Source: CAKRPJ01 sp934376955 (lineage in GTDB: Bacteria; Bacillota; Clostridia; Lachnospirales; Lachnospiraceae). Taken from it: a stretch of 64,000 nucleotides of DNA. The position numbers were made by a program, and so were the translations under genes. Within the stretch, counting starts at the first letter, position 1, and each line of letters opens with the position of its first letter. The notes beneath the pieces are model-generated. The model saw nothing but the letters and a program-made list of their open reading frames with translations, was not told the origin of the DNA and ran no database searches. Where the stretch lies: NCBI GenBank assembly GCA_934376955.1, contig CAKRPJ010000003.1, forward strand, positions 57,841 through 121,840, read 5' to 3'. Positions 1 to 8,700 of the stretch are shown here, in pieces.

Positions 1-729
1 ACGGATCCGATCCCGGAAGTTACAGCCCTCCTTCAGGACATCCATATATTTCAGCTTTGTTGAATTACCGACCTTTACATATATCCCACCAAAGATCAGG
101 ATATCTAAGACATAAATGACTGCCATATACCACGTTTTCCGATCCGGGATCAGGAAATAGATCCCGCACGGGATAGCCAGAAACAGGATCAGAAGCGTAG
201 CGAGCATGACAAGCACATCCCGAAAGCCCTTTGTAAAATACAGGGAATAATACAGACTGCTGCAGCAATATCCCGGCACATGATTGGCCTTAAAGATCGT
301 TCTCCTCTGTCTCTTTATTTCCTCTATTTCCTTGACCAGACTCTGGGTATCCTCAGCGATGCGTTCCTTGACTCCCTGATTTTTTGCCTTCTCTCTCTTA
401 GTGCGGGCCTTCTTTAACCTGTCCTGAAGCTTTCCGATCTCAGCATCATAGCTTTTCGCTATTTCATCACCACGCTGCTTCACTGTCTGGGCAATTGAAT
501 CCGCAATTGTCCTTTGCTTTACCTTCAGAGAATTTTCCAGCTGCTTTTCCTGGCTCTCAAGCTCCTTCTCCTTCTGCTTCAGCTGCTCCAGCTCCTGAAC
601 TACCTGTCTTGCTCCGGCAAAAAAAGAGGCATAATCCATAATCGGCTGTTCCATCTTTTGTCCGTTACTGCTTCGTATTACAGTAACTTCCTCCTTTCCA
701 CTTCTAGTTTTCTCTGAATTTTCTGACAT
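1..729 (-). CDS. Partial coiled-coil membrane protein, cut by left edge
   Basis: An open frame of 243 codons runs from an ATG at 729 to the window edge with no stop, so the C-terminus lies outside. Residues about 30-145 are rich in Glu, Lys and Gln with heptad character and predict a long coiled coil. Two hydrophobic stretches follow at about residues 180-200 and 205-225, so it is probably a membrane-anchored protein with a cytoplasmic coiled coil. No upstream in-frame codon is available before a stop, which supports this ATG, although the ribosome-binding site is weak. I do not recognise a family. Confidence 0.7.
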   Translation of the reverse strand, partial: MSENSEKTRSGKEEVTVIRSSNGQKMEQPIMDYASFFAGARQVVQELEQLKQKEKELESQEKQLENSLKVKQRTIADSIAQTVKQRGDEIAKSYDAEIGKLQDRLKKARTKREKAKNQGVKERIAEDTQSLVKEIEEIKRQRRTIFKANHVPGYCCSSLYYSLYFTKGFRDVLVMLATLLILFLAIPCGIYFLIPDRKTWYMAVIYVLDILIFGGIYVKVGNSTKLKYMDVLKEGCNFRDRIR

Positions 730-919
730 GACTTGTATCTATATAGCTTACTACAACTTTCTTCATCCTACAAGGATATGTTGTCGAAAATATAAAAACA
801 TATCCTATCTTTTTCCGCCTCTTTACTTTCCCGCTTCGATCCGCTATACTTGAAAAAACCGAAGGCCGTGCTGCTTAGAGAACACATCGTCCGAACGCTT
901 TTACAGGAGGTAACACAGT

Positions 920-1186
920 ATGTTTCGTATGTGGGGAAAAATATGGAAGGATAATCATCTGATAAAAGATATGGTTGCCGAAAACTCCGACTATTCTATG
1001 TCCCGCACCGCTATGGTCTTTCAAGCCGTCGAGGAGATCTGCCATAAATTTGATCTCGGACAGCCGATCTGGCTTGATTCCAATATCAGAGATTTCAAGC
1101 TTCATGACCGCACTCGCTTTACTCAGGACAGCTTTATTGAAGCGATCGATTTCGATTATCTCGAGATCCATGTGATTGAGGAATAG
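920..1186 (+). CDS. Small conserved hypothetical protein
   Basis: This 88-residue soluble, acidic protein is preceded by an AGGAGG ribosome-binding site at proper spacing and followed at once by a strong intrinsic terminator, so it is a monocistronic gene. It has no signal peptide, membrane segment or cysteine cluster. A Trp/Met-rich N-terminus precedes a mixed alpha/beta body. I do not recognise a function. The gene signals make it real rather than a chance frame, and the opposing frame over the same DNA lacks them. Confidence 0.75.
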   Translation: MFRMWGKIWKDNHLIKDMVAENSDYSMSRTAMVFQAVEEICHKFDLGQPIWLDSNIRDFKLHDRTRFTQDSFIEAIDFDYLEIHVIEE

Positions 1187-1199
1187 GAATAAATCAGAA

Positions 1200-1253
1200 A
1201 TGGCAGCAGGAAAGTTCCGGATCTTTGCCGGAGCTTTCCGCTGCCATCTTTTT
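1200..1253 (+). terminator. Intrinsic terminator after the 88-aa gene
   Basis: The arms at 1200-1220 and 1228-1247 pair as ATGGCAGC-GGAAAG-CCGG with the reverse set around a 7-nt loop. The 3' arm is followed by CTTTTTG. It lies 14 nt past the stop codon at 1186. Confidence 0.85.
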
Positions 1254-1353
1254 GCCTTTAGGCATATTGTTTCAAGACCTTTTGACCCCGATACGTTGAC
1301 GAAGCTTGTTTTTAACCGGCGCTCTGACGGATTTGGCTGGCTTTCAGGTCGGA

Positions 1354-1381
1354 AGTCAAGCGGATATTCGCAATCCGCTTC
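1354..1381 (+). repeat. Dispersed structured repeat, copy A (fragment)
   Basis: It holds only the first hairpin of the dispersed element, AAGCGGAT-loop-ATCCGCTT, preceded by AGTC. The rest of the element is missing or too diverged to recognise. It lies between two gene ends. Confidence 0.7.
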
Positions 1382-1425
1382 CCAGGCTGGTTCCGGTTAG
1401 TTTTCAGGCAGATTTTTGCCAGTCC

Positions 1426-2355
1426 TTAAGGAAGGTACTGCTGGAGCAGCTCCCCCAATAGTCGGACTTCTTCCGGCTTCAGCTCTCTGTGCGCCTTTGA
1501 TTCTTTCTCGCCTGCAGACGGCTTGTCCCCGGAGTCATCCTCCCCTCGGGCATGCTCCCGACTGGCTGCAATCTGATCTAAGCTCTCCCGAAGATACGCG
1601 ATACTCTTTACAAGCTCATCTCCACCGGCCGCCGGTGTTTCTCCCCGCCCGCTCTCTTTTAAGTTTATCCGGTCAGGATCCTTATCCGTACTCTTTTTTT
1701 TCGGCAGAACCGCCAGCCTGCCTCCCGGCTTCTGTCCCAAAGGCTTGTCCGCCTTCTCGAGCACAGCCACCGCAGGCCCCTTTCTGACTGTGGCGTCTCC
1801 GACTCTGCTGCTTATTCCGGAGGATCTGACGGGAGCTTTGTCCACATTTTTATGAAGATGCGGTGAGTTTTCCACATAATCCACCAGACAATCTGCCAGC
1901 TGCTGACGTTTCGATGAGGTATTGGCCCCGTTATCTACCAAAACCATAAAAAGCCCGCTTAAAATTCCCAGCGTTCCGTACAGTACGATATAATAGGAAT
2001 CACACCGATACCAGTAGGAGCCAAAGGCTGCCGCACCTCCGGTCAGGAAGCACAGGATCATGGCCTGCACCGATATATTGTCCCAATCATCCAATGCCAT
2101 TCCCATGAACCGAAAACAATACATCTGTTTCTCTATGTATGCTCCTGCATTTCGGATCCCATGACTGATCAGAAACATATTTTCCGTCTTTTGCTTTAAC
2201 GCCTTCAGATTCCTGTTCTTTGTCAGCGTCATATTTGCCGTTTCTTTTACCATTCTTTTGTAGAGGCTGCCTGTTACAAGCTTGCTCATGATCCCGATCC
2301 CGCATAACACGGCGAAAACATAGAGTGCTTTTCCTGTCTGTAAAAACTGCAACAT
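1426..2355 (-). CDS. Hypothetical membrane protein
   Basis: This 309-residue protein has a hydrophobic N-terminal segment (about 8-27), a basic cytoplasmic-looking stretch, then two membrane segments around residues 95-115 and 120-142. The C-terminal half is hydrophilic and low in complexity (Lys, Pro, Gly, Glu) and ends in a short helix. The start has a GGGGAG site 6 nt upstream. It is transcribed in the same direction as mtnN, 137 nt downstream of it. No family is recognised. The layout suggests a membrane-anchored protein with a disordered cytoplasmic tail. Confidence 0.65.
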   Translation of the reverse strand: MLQFLQTGKALYVFAVLCGIGIMSKLVTGSLYKRMVKETANMTLTKNRNLKALKQKTENMFLISHGIRNAGAYIEKQMYCFRFMGMALDDWDNISVQAMILCFLTGGAAAFGSYWYRCDSYYIVLYGTLGILSGLFMVLVDNGANTSSKRQQLADCLVDYVENSPHLHKNVDKAPVRSSGISSRVGDATVRKGPAVAVLEKADKPLGQKPGGRLAVLPKKKSTDKDPDRINLKESGRGETPAAGGDELVKSIAYLRESLDQIAASREHARGEDDSGDKPSAGEKESKAHRELKPEEVRLLGELLQQYLP

Positions 2356-2492
2356 AAATAGCTCCCCTTTCTGCGTCCGGATATCTCCGGATGATGGTTC
2401 CCATTATAACCACTTAGAAACCATTTGAGAAGCTTGAGAAGCCGAAAATCGTTCGTCAAATACCGTCTGGATTCGATTCTTAAGGTCTGTTT

Positions 2493-3185
2493 TTACAGTG
2501 CCTCTACCATGGCAGCCATGAGACGGACAGAATGCTCGATCGCCTTTGCCTCAAATTCGCTGTAATCAACATGAGCACTGTCATCTGCCTTGTCCGAAAT
2601 TGCACGAACGATCAGATATGGGATTCGATTCAGATATGCTGCCTGAGCGATCGCAGCTCCCTCCATCTCTGTGCAGTATGCATCGAAGGTATCGCGGATC
2701 CAGTTTTTCTTCTCCTTGCTGCTGATAAACTGATCGCCGCTGGCTACCCGTCCCGTAAATGTACGGATGTCCGGATTTGCCTTTTCACAGCATTTCTTTC
2801 CGAGCTCCAGAAGCTTTTCATCCGCCGGAAATTCGCTGACATCCATTTGCGGGATCTTACCGGCCTTATATCCGAATCCTGTTGCATCCATATCATGCTG
2901 AACCGCTACGGTAGACAACACGATATCTCCGATATTGATCTCATTTCTTAATGATCCCGCAATTCCTGTATTAATGATCCCATCCACATGATAAAGATCT
3001 GCAAGGATCTGGCTGCAGATCGCTGCGTTGACCTTACCAACTCCGGAACGAACCACAACTACATCTTTTCCTTTAAGCTTTCCCTGAAAGAAATCCATTC
3101 CGGCCACAGTCTGCTGCTGTGCCCCATCCATCATTTCCTTAAGCTTTTCTACTTCCACTTCCATTGCGCCGATGATACCCAGCAT
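2493..3185 (-). CDS. mtnN: 5'-methylthioadenosine/S-adenosylhomocysteine nucleosidase
   Basis: MtnN cleaves the glycosidic bond of methylthioadenosine and S-adenosylhomocysteine, releasing adenine for methionine salvage and removal of a methylation inhibitor. The 230-residue length is typical. Family marks are the N-terminal IGAMEVEV, the INTGIAGSL stretch near residue 75, the FTGRVASGDQF loop near 145, the EMEGAAIAQ substrate-binding segment near 172 and RAISDKAD near 195, which carries the catalytic Asp. The start has an AGGAGG site. It appears to be a single cytosolic housekeeping gene. Confidence 0.95.
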   Translation of the reverse strand: MLGIIGAMEVEVEKLKEMMDGAQQQTVAGMDFFQGKLKGKDVVVVRSGVGKVNAAICSQILADLYHVDGIINTGIAGSLRNEINIGDIVLSTVAVQHDMDATGFGYKAGKIPQMDVSEFPADEKLLELGKKCCEKANPDIRTFTGRVASGDQFISSKEKKNWIRDTFDAYCTEMEGAAIAQAAYLNRIPYLIVRAISDKADDSAHVDYSEFEAKAIEHSVRLMAAMVEAL

Positions 3186-3365
3186 GTACTTTTCCTCCTG
3201 TCATTATTGTCTAATCAGCTTATTATACGGAAGGTGAGAGAGAAAATCAATTCAAATCAAAGCAATCCATATAATAATCCACATATTATCTAAGAAAAAA
3301 TTTGTTCGCTTCGCTGATGCCGGATCCTTCTGCAGCCTCGTACAGCCTCCGTCATTCTTCTTCTC

Positions 3366-3395
3366 TTGACAAAATCTTTATTCTCTGATTATAAT
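3366..3395 (+). promoter_or_regulatory. Sigma-A promoter of the TSCPD gene
   Basis: TTGACA at 3366-3371 and TATAAT at 3390-3395 match both consensus boxes perfectly, with an 18-nt spacer. They lie 41 nt before the start codon at 3436. Confidence 0.85.
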
Positions 3396-3435
3396 CATAT
3401 CTGCACAAATAATCAGGTAATCAGGAGGTCACATT

Positions 3436-3681
3436 ATGGTTTATACAACACAGGGAACCTGTTCCCGTGAAATTTCTTTTGATGTAGTCGACAATAAGCT
3501 TCATAACGTCAAATTTACCGGCGGCTGCAACGGCAACCTGCAGGGTGTGTCCAAATTAGTAGAAGGTATGGATATCAACGAAGTGATCAGCCGTGTTGAG
3601 GGAATCCACTGCGGCACCCGTCCTACCTCATGTCCGGATCAGCTGGCCCGTGCATTAAAAGAATACAAGGCACAGCAGTAA
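3436..3681 (+). CDS. TSCPD domain protein (TIGR03905-like)
   Basis: An 81-residue protein that fills the whole small TSCPD family. The TSCPD motif appears as TSCPDQLA near residues 63-70, and the conserved GGCNGNLQG stretch is near residue 31. Three cysteines (about 31, 58 and 65) could bind metal or form disulfides. In longer relatives the TSCPD domain sits at the C-terminus of class II ribonucleotide reductases, but the free form has no established activity. It has its own perfect promoter, an AGGAGG site and a terminator, so it is a monocistronic, probably well-expressed gene. Confidence 0.88.
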   Translation: MVYTTQGTCSREISFDVVDNKLHNVKFTGGCNGNLQGVSKLVEGMDINEVISRVEGIHCGTRPTSCPDQLARALKEYKAQQ

Positions 3682-3707
3682 TTTCCGAAACCGAACCGCA
3701 AGCATGG

Positions 3708-3758
3708 AGTCAAGCGGATATTCGCAATCTGCTTCGCTACTTGCTCATAACCGAATAA
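3708..3758 (+). repeat. Dispersed structured repeat, copy B (5' half)
   Basis: It matches the first 51 nt of the element, from AGTCAAGCGGATATTCGC through GCTACTTGCTCATAACCGAATAA, with one C-to-T change in the first hairpin. It lies between the TSCPD stop codon and its terminator, inside the expected 3' untranslated region. Confidence 0.85.
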
Positions 3759-3762
3759 GGAT

Positions 3763-3815
3763 ACAGAAAATGCCGGTTTCAGCATTCATGACGTGCTGAA
3801 ATCGGCATTTCTGTA
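3763..3815. terminator. Long inverted repeat, probable terminator
   Basis: Arms of about 22 nt (3763-3784 and 3794-3815) pair almost perfectly around a 9-nt loop. A-rich sequence precedes and T-rich sequence follows, so it could serve both the TSCPD gene and convergent transcription from the right. Confidence 0.65.
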
Positions 3816-3941
3816 ACGAAGCATCTTTTTTCTATTATTCTACTTTTCTTGGTATTTCTGTTTTATTAAATTCTATTTCAAGTGTGGGCTAGACCCTTGA
3901 AACCTCTCTTATAGAACATCAACTCCTTACCTTTCTATTTT

Positions 3942-3967
3942 TATATATAATGGGCCCTATTATATAT
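3942..3967 (-). terminator. AT-rich palindrome after the exported-protein gene
   Basis: A near-perfect palindrome centred on GGGCCC begins at the stop codon of the gene ending at 3967. The arms are AT-rich and there is no long T-run, so this is only a possible terminator for the minus strand. Confidence 0.35.
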
Positions 3968-4506
3968 CAGATTTCATTTTTGGTGATATAAACACCATCT
4001 GTCTCTGTGGAACAGCCTTCCATACGCTCTCCACACTGTACCATATGAAGACCGCGGACGCGGTAGTAACGGTTGAGCGGATATCCGGTGAGGATGAACG
4101 TGTTCGTCATATAGGAAAGCTCCCCATTCGGCATATCCTCTTTATGCTTTTCAAATTCCCAGTCTCCAACCTGTACCCAGTCGTGACGTTTATCGCTCCA
4201 ATATTCCACATAAGCTGTGTGGTAGATGGCATCCACATCTTGATATGCTATCGTATCAATCGAAACAAGAATGTCTCCATTTTGCTCATTCACAATTTCT
4301 GCTACCCCTTGTGCCAGAAACTCTCCCCGGGCATTCCTTCGAAACTCATCCTTGGAACGCTTCTGGGATTTATCCAGAAGGATACTTTCGTCGTGTCTTC
4401 CGGGAACACTCTCCCAAGTAAGCTCTGCCGCCATCGACTGTCCGGAAAGACAGAACGCGAGGAGCAGCGATACCATCATAATAAGTATTTGTCTTTTCTT
4501 CTTCAT
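3967..4506 (-). CDS. Exported protein of unknown function
   Basis: This 179-residue protein starts with a clear Sec signal peptide (MKKKRQ, a hydrophobic core, and SMAAE cleavage near residue 27). The mature part is probably an all-beta extracytoplasmic domain with aromatic-rich strands and two cysteines near residues 158 and 165 that may form a disulfide. The pattern RG-x2-L-x2-G followed by beta strands recalls DUF6147-type exported proteins of Lachnospiraceae, but I cannot verify this. The start has an AGGAGG site. It follows the DUF4367-like gene on the same strand by 55 nt and may share its transcript. Confidence 0.75.
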   Translation of the reverse strand: MKKKRQILIMMVSLLLAFCLSGQSMAAELTWESVPGRHDESILLDKSQKRSKDEFRRNARGEFLAQGVAEIVNEQNGDILVSIDTIAYQDVDAIYHTAYVEYWSDKRHDWVQVGDWEFEKHKEDMPNGELSYMTNTFILTGYPLNRYYRVRGLHMVQCGERMEGCSTETDGVYITKNEI

Positions 4507-4561
4507 TTTGTTCCTCCTTTATACATATAAACGCAGGAGAGACACAAAATGTGACAGCTTT

Positions 4562-5794
4562 TTAGTAAAAATTTAAACTTTCTACTAATTTTTTTATTTC
4601 CTTTTTAGGAATTGCTCCAGTTATATAGTATACACCATCACCTGATGTCAATACAGCGGAATAGCCATTTTGAGAATCTATTGTTTCTTCCCATATAGAA
4701 GCATTCTGATCAAGCCACTTATTATAAACAACTGCATCCTCCCGCTCTCTATCTGTATTAAAGTCAAATGATGTTTCCTTCAGTCGTTGTATCTGAAATA
4801 CGTGTACTTTCTTTTTTCCATATTTAAAGACAAATACCGCTTTATTTTTATTTATAGTCATCTCTAGAAATTCCATATTTTTCGGAACATATCCTAATCG
4901 AAGAATCTTAATCTGTAGCTCTTGGCTTGCAATCTCATAGGCTTCGTTCAGATCTCCTATATCCGTATAGTTTCTTCCATTATTCATTATCACTCCCAGA
5001 TTTTTTTCACGGGGGCGGAAGACATAACTATTTCCTCCCACCGCCTTTGCTCCCAGCATTCCCACAAAAGCAGCGACCAAAGCAACCATAAGCATACGTT
5101 TCCGTCTTACGAACCGGAGCACTTTGCCTTTTCCCGTTGCTGTTACCGTGGCTGCTTCCAGTGCTTTTGGCGAAACCACCTCCGATATCTTTTCCGAAAC
5201 TCCACCTAAAGCTTTGTCTGCATTTTCTTCCGAGGTTGTTTGCGAAGCTGCTACCGGCATCTTTTCCGAAGCTTCTTCCGGAGCTTTCTCCGGTACTCTC
5301 TCCGTGGCTGCTTCCGATATCTTTTCCGAAACTCCTCCCAAAGCTTTGTCTGTGTTTTCTTCCGAGATTGTTTGTGAAGTTTCTTCCGGCACCTTTTCCG
5401 AAATTTCTACCGATGCTGTCCCCGGTGCTTTTACCATGGCTGCTTCCGGCTCTTTTTGTGAAGTTACCTCCGGTACTCTTTCCGTAACTTCTACCGATTC
5501 TTTCTCCGGTACTGTTTTCAGCTCTTTTTCCACGGCTGTTCCCGGCACCTTCTCTGCTGCTTTTTCTTCTCCCTCCTTGCCTTCTTCGCCTTCTTCTCTC
5601 ATCCGTTCTGTATTCATTGCTTCCCGTTCCATGAGCTTTTTAAAGATTCTCTCCTCTGCACCGGAAAACTCAAATTCCCCCAGAGCCTTCTCCGCCTTTT
5701 CCAAATCTCTCAGAAGCTGCTCGTCCGAAAAGGAACAGGCATCCTGAAGGGTCTGTCTGAATTTATCTTCTTCTGTCTTTTCCTTATCCGTCAT
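4562..5794 (-). CDS. DUF4367-type anti-sigma-like membrane protein
   Basis: The 410-residue protein has three parts. Residues 1-75 are a cytoplasmic helical region that could bind a sigma factor. Residues about 80-225 are a low-complexity linker of repeating (V/A)(P/S)E(K/E) units containing a duplicated block of roughly 29 residues. One membrane segment lies at about 233-250. The extracytoplasmic C-terminus matches the DUF4367 pattern and ends in GAIPKKEIKKLVESLNF. Proteins of this type are usually encoded next to an ECF sigma factor as its regulator. Here the nearest sigma gene (6974-7510) lies on the same strand beyond murG, so pairing is inferred. The Pro/Glu linker is long enough to cross much of the cell wall. 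Confidence 0.75.
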   Translation of the reverse strand: MTDKEKTEEDKFRQTLQDACSFSDEQLLRDLEKAEKALGEFEFSGAEERIFKKLMEREAMNTERMREEGEEGKEGEEKAAEKVPGTAVEKELKTVPEKESVEVTERVPEVTSQKEPEAAMVKAPGTASVEISEKVPEETSQTISEENTDKALGGVSEKISEAATERVPEKAPEEASEKMPVAASQTTSEENADKALGGVSEKISEVVSPKALEAATVTATGKGKVLRFVRRKRMLMVALVAAFVGMLGAKAVGGNSYVFRPREKNLGVIMNNGRNYTDIGDLNEAYEIASQELQIKILRLGYVPKNMEFLEMTINKNKAVFVFKYGKKKVHVFQIQRLKETSFDFNTDREREDAVVYNKWLDQNASIWEETIDSQNGYSAVLTSGDGVYYITGAIPKKEIKKLVESLNFY

Positions 5795-5834
5795 GTTGAA
5801 ACACCTCGCTTCTTTTTTATTTCCTTTTTGGGGG

Positions 5835-5862
5835 TTGACATTTTTTTCTCATTCATTACTAT
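5835..5862 (+). promoter_or_regulatory. Probable promoter of murG
   Basis: TTGACA at 5835-5840, then TACTAT at 5857-5862 with a 16-nt spacer, about 48 nt before the murG start. The -10 box is imperfect. Confidence 0.5.
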
Positions 5863-5909
5863 TAAACTAGTTAAGCAAGCGTACAGGAAAATCCATGGAG
5901 GCAACGTTT

Positions 5910-6977
5910 ATGAAAACTATTATACTCACCGGCGGCGGTACCGCCGGTCATGTTACCCCGAATCTGGCTTTGATCCCATCCTTAAAGGAATCCGGTTACG
6001 ATATCCACTATATTGGCTCCTACAATGGGATCGAACGCAAGTTAATTGAAGGCTCCGGTATCCCCTATGACGGGATCTCCTCCGGAAAATTACGCCGCTA
6101 TTTCGATCTGAAAAATTTCACAGACCCCTTCCGCGTGATAAAAGGATACGGAGAGGCTTTAAAACTTATCAAAAAATACAAGCCTGATGTCCTGTTCTCA
6201 AAAGGAGGCTTCGTAGCGGTTCCCGTTGTCCTTGCAGCCAAACATTATCATATCCCGACGATCATTCATGAATCCGACATGACACCGGGTCTTGCCAATA
6301 AACTGTGCATCCCTTCTGCTCGCAAGGTATGCTGCAACTTCCCGGAGACCTTAAAATACCTTCCCAAGGACAAAGCAGTTCTTACCGGCTCGCCGATCCG
6401 TGCGGAGCTGTTAAAAGGGGATCGTATGGCCGGTCTGCAGTACACGAACCTTTCCGCTGCCAAGCCGATCATCCTTGTTATCGGCGGAAGTCTCGGCTCT
6501 GTTAAGGTAAATACTGCGGTTCGTCATATTCTTCCCAGACTTCTGGAAAAGTTTCAGGTCATCCATATCTGCGGAAAGGGAAATCTGGACGAATCACTGA
6601 TCGGTACTCCCGGATATGTTCAATATGAATATGTTGACAGTCCTTTAAAGCATCTGTTTGCCGCTGCCGATATGATCATCTCCCGTGCAGGTGCAAACTC
6701 TATATGTGAGATACTGGCTCTTAGGAAACCTAATGTGTTAATTCCTTTATCTGCTGCTGCCAGCCGCGGTGATCAGATATTAAATGCAAATTCTTTCGCA
6801 AAGCAGGGCTTCTCCGCAGTTCTCGAGGAGGAGAAGCTTACAGACGATACCCTGTATGAAACAGTTGTAAACACCTATGAAAACAGGCGCCGTTTTATTG
6901 AGGCTATGGAAACCAGCCATTTAAACAACGCCGTAGAAACCATCAAAAACCTGATCGAGGAAGTCTCCGGATCTTAA
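5910..6977 (+). CDS. murG: UDP-GlcNAc:lipid I N-acetylglucosaminyltransferase MurG
   Basis: MurG adds GlcNAc to lipid I to make lipid II, the peptidoglycan precursor, at the inner face of the membrane. The 355-residue protein has the GGGTAGHVTP glycine-rich loop at residues 7-16, a GGFVAVPVVLAA-type segment in the N-terminal half, and the C-terminal donor-site signature SRAGANSICEILA followed by the basic/acidic loop. The start at 5910 has GGAGG 8 nt upstream, whereas the upstream ATG at 5895 overlaps that site. The gene stands alone on this strand, not in a division and cell-wall cluster, and its stop overlaps that of the convergent sigma gene. Confidence 0.93.
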   Translation: MKTIILTGGGTAGHVTPNLALIPSLKESGYDIHYIGSYNGIERKLIEGSGIPYDGISSGKLRRYFDLKNFTDPFRVIKGYGEALKLIKKYKPDVLFSKGGFVAVPVVLAAKHYHIPTIIHESDMTPGLANKLCIPSARKVCCNFPETLKYLPKDKAVLTGSPIRAELLKGDRMAGLQYTNLSAAKPIILVIGGSLGSVKVNTAVRHILPRLLEKFQVIHICGKGNLDESLIGTPGYVQYEYVDSPLKHLFAAADMIISRAGANSICEILALRKPNVLIPLSAAASRGDQILNANSFAKQGFSAVLEEEKLTDDTLYETVVNTYENRRRFIEAMETSHLNNAVETIKNLIEEVSGS

Positions 6978-7510
6978 AATGCATCCTTAATATCCCGAAG
7001 ATCCTCCTCAAGGCAACGTCTGGCTCTTGAAAGTCTTGACCGCAAGGTGTCATAAGATATTTCAAGAGCCTTACATATCTCCTCCGGCGTTCTGCCCTCC
7101 AGATAATACATCTTTACAGGCTCTCTCCAGATATCCTTCAATGCCTCGACCGCCTCCCGGATCCGACAGCTGAGCTCCGATTGCTCTATGGCAGCTTCCA
7201 TGGTACAGCCCGATCTCAGGCTGATCTTATCCATTTCTTCGGCACAATCCTCATAGCCGGCCGTTTCGATATGGCTGTTTTTTCGATACAGGTCGATGCA
7301 TTTATTTTTTACTATTTTGGCCATCATGATTTTCGTTTCTTTTTCATCCAGTGTGCCAAAATACTCCGACTTATAAAAACACCAGAACGCGTCCATGACA
7401 ATATCTTCCAGATCATCATAAGGCGCGCCCTGTTCATAGGCAAACTTCATATACATTCTTGCGTATTTATTGATCAGATCCTGCAGCAGCTCTGTATTAT
7501 TCTGCGGCAT
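6974..7510 (-). CDS. ECF-type RNA polymerase sigma factor
   Basis: A 178-residue sigma-70 family protein with only regions 2 and 4. Region 2 spans roughly residues 15-85 (DLEDIVMDAFWCFYK, then KIVKNKCIDLYRK). Region 4 spans about 118-172 (EALKDIWREPVKMYYLEG, then a helix-turn-helix with SYDTLRSRLSRARRCLEE). The start at 7510 has GGGAG at good spacing, while the in-frame ATG 18 nt upstream has none. Its DUF4367-like partner candidate is on the same strand after murG. The stop codons of this gene and murG overlap tail to tail. Confidence 0.9.
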   Translation of the reverse strand: MPQNNTELLQDLINKYARMYMKFAYEQGAPYDDLEDIVMDAFWCFYKSEYFGTLDEKETKIMMAKIVKNKCIDLYRKNSHIETAGYEDCAEEMDKISLRSGCTMEAAIEQSELSCRIREAVEALKDIWREPVKMYYLEGRTPEEICKALEISYDTLRSRLSRARRCLEEDLRDIKDAF

Positions 7511-7534
7511 ATTTTCTCCCTGGTACAATGTTTT

Positions 7535-7951
7535 TTACAAAGCTTTTTTAATCTTCTCTGCCGTTTCGGCAAGAACCTCCGGTTTTTCGGATCCCGGAGT
7601 CCATGTTACCATAGAAGGCCCTCCCTCATATCTCGGGATCACATGGACATGGAAGTGGAATACCGTCTGTCCGGCTGCCTCTCCGTTATTCTGAACCAGA
7701 TTAAAGCCTGCACAGCCAAGGGATTTTTTCATTGCTGTACCGATTTTTGCTCCGAGCGGAAGTACCTTTGCCGCTACCGCTGGATCCAATTCGCAGACAT
7801 CCTTAAAATGTTCCTTCGGCAAGATCAGGGCATGTCCCTTTGCTGCCGGCCCCAGATCAAGGATCACACGAAAATCTTCATCCTCGTAAACGGTTGAGGA
7901 CGGGATCTCTCCATTTGCAATTTTACAGAAAATACAATCCTTATCCTTCAT
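7535..7951 (-). CDS. HIT family nucleotide-binding hydrolase
   Basis: A 138-residue histidine-triad protein. The N-terminal CIFCKIANGEIPS, with a CxxC pair, and the catalytic HFHVHVIPR near residues 104-112 define the branch containing HINT/protein kinase C-interacting-like enzymes, which hydrolyse nucleoside phosphoramidates or dinucleoside polyphosphates. The start at 7951 has GGAGG 7 nt upstream. That site lies inside the last codons of the rhomboid gene, whose stop ends 1 nt before this start, so translation is probably coupled. Confidence 0.93.
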   Translation of the reverse strand: MKDKDCIFCKIANGEIPSSTVYEDEDFRVILDLGPAAKGHALILPKEHFKDVCELDPAVAAKVLPLGAKIGTAMKKSLGCAGFNLVQNNGEAAGQTVFHFHVHVIPRYEGGPSMVTWTPGSEKPEVLAETAEKIKKAL

Positions 7952-7952
7952 G

Positions 7953-8564
7953 TTAGTAACCTCCATAATTATCATGTTTTTTAGGCTTGCGATACAGGAT
8001 CAGACTGAGTATGACTCCCAGAAGCAGACCGGATACATGTGCCGCATTATCGACACCTTCGCTGGTAAAGCCGATATACAGCGATAAAGCGATCATAACA
8101 GCCAGCTGTCTGGTGTTAAGATCCTCCAGCCGCCCTCGATTGACCATAACGGCATAAAGAAGTCCTCCTACGACCCCGAATATTGCTCCGGACGCCCCTG
8201 CGGATACAACCATCGAATCGGTTCCCACCACCAGCATAGAGATCCAGTTGGATCCCACTCCGCAGGCGAGATAAAAGATCAGATACTTGATGTGTCCTAA
8301 GGCACGCTCCATATTATCGCCGAGAGCAAATAATACGATCATGTTGTTGACAAGATGCCGGATACCGAAGTGCATAAATATTGCGGTAAGCAGCCGGTAA
8401 TACTCTCCGTCCTGAAGGACCGCCGGTGCCAGCATGGCTCCTTTTGTATACATAAAATATGCATCCTCTGAGGAACCTGTAATTTCCAGATAAAGGAAAT
8501 ACAGCACGTTCAATCCTATAAGCATCCAGTTCACATACGCTTTTTTTCCAGACCCGTATCCCAT
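7953..8564 (-). CDS. Rhomboid family intramembrane serine protease
   Basis: A 203-residue polytopic protein with six membrane segments. The catalytic dyad is visible as Ser125 in GASGAIFG and His176 in NAAHVSG. The HxxxN oxyanion motif (HLVNN, residues 70-74) and the GxxH-like NNM-xx segment also fit. Rhomboids cleave single-pass membrane proteins within the bilayer; the substrate here is unknown. The start at 8564 is chosen for the GGAG site 8 nt upstream, since the longer frame to 8678 adds a Cys-rich tail without such a site. It is co-transcribed with the HIT gene. Confidence 0.92.
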   Translation of the reverse strand: MGYGSGKKAYVNWMLIGLNVLYFLYLEITGSSEDAYFMYTKGAMLAPAVLQDGEYYRLLTAIFMHFGIRHLVNNMIVLFALGDNMERALGHIKYLIFYLACGVGSNWISMLVVGTDSMVVSAGASGAIFGVVGGLLYAVMVNRGRLEDLNTRQLAVMIALSLYIGFTSEGVDNAAHVSGLLLGVILSLILYRKPKKHDNYGGY

Positions 8565-8700
8565 ATTTTCAGCTCCTTCATGCAGCCTACTATACCACAT
8601 TTTCCTTATTTCTGCAATGTGGCAGCACACACATACATTAATCCGGGATCCATTGCAGATCGGCTTTGAGCTGAGCACATATCGGCCTGATTTTCTCCTG

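Noticed and set aside
5124..5747. A 207-codon plus-strand frame and a 116-codon one, antisense to the DUF4367-like gene
   Set aside because: They mirror the low-complexity repeat linker. They have no ribosome-binding site, and their Ser/Pro-rich products only reflect the complement of GAA/GTT-type codons.
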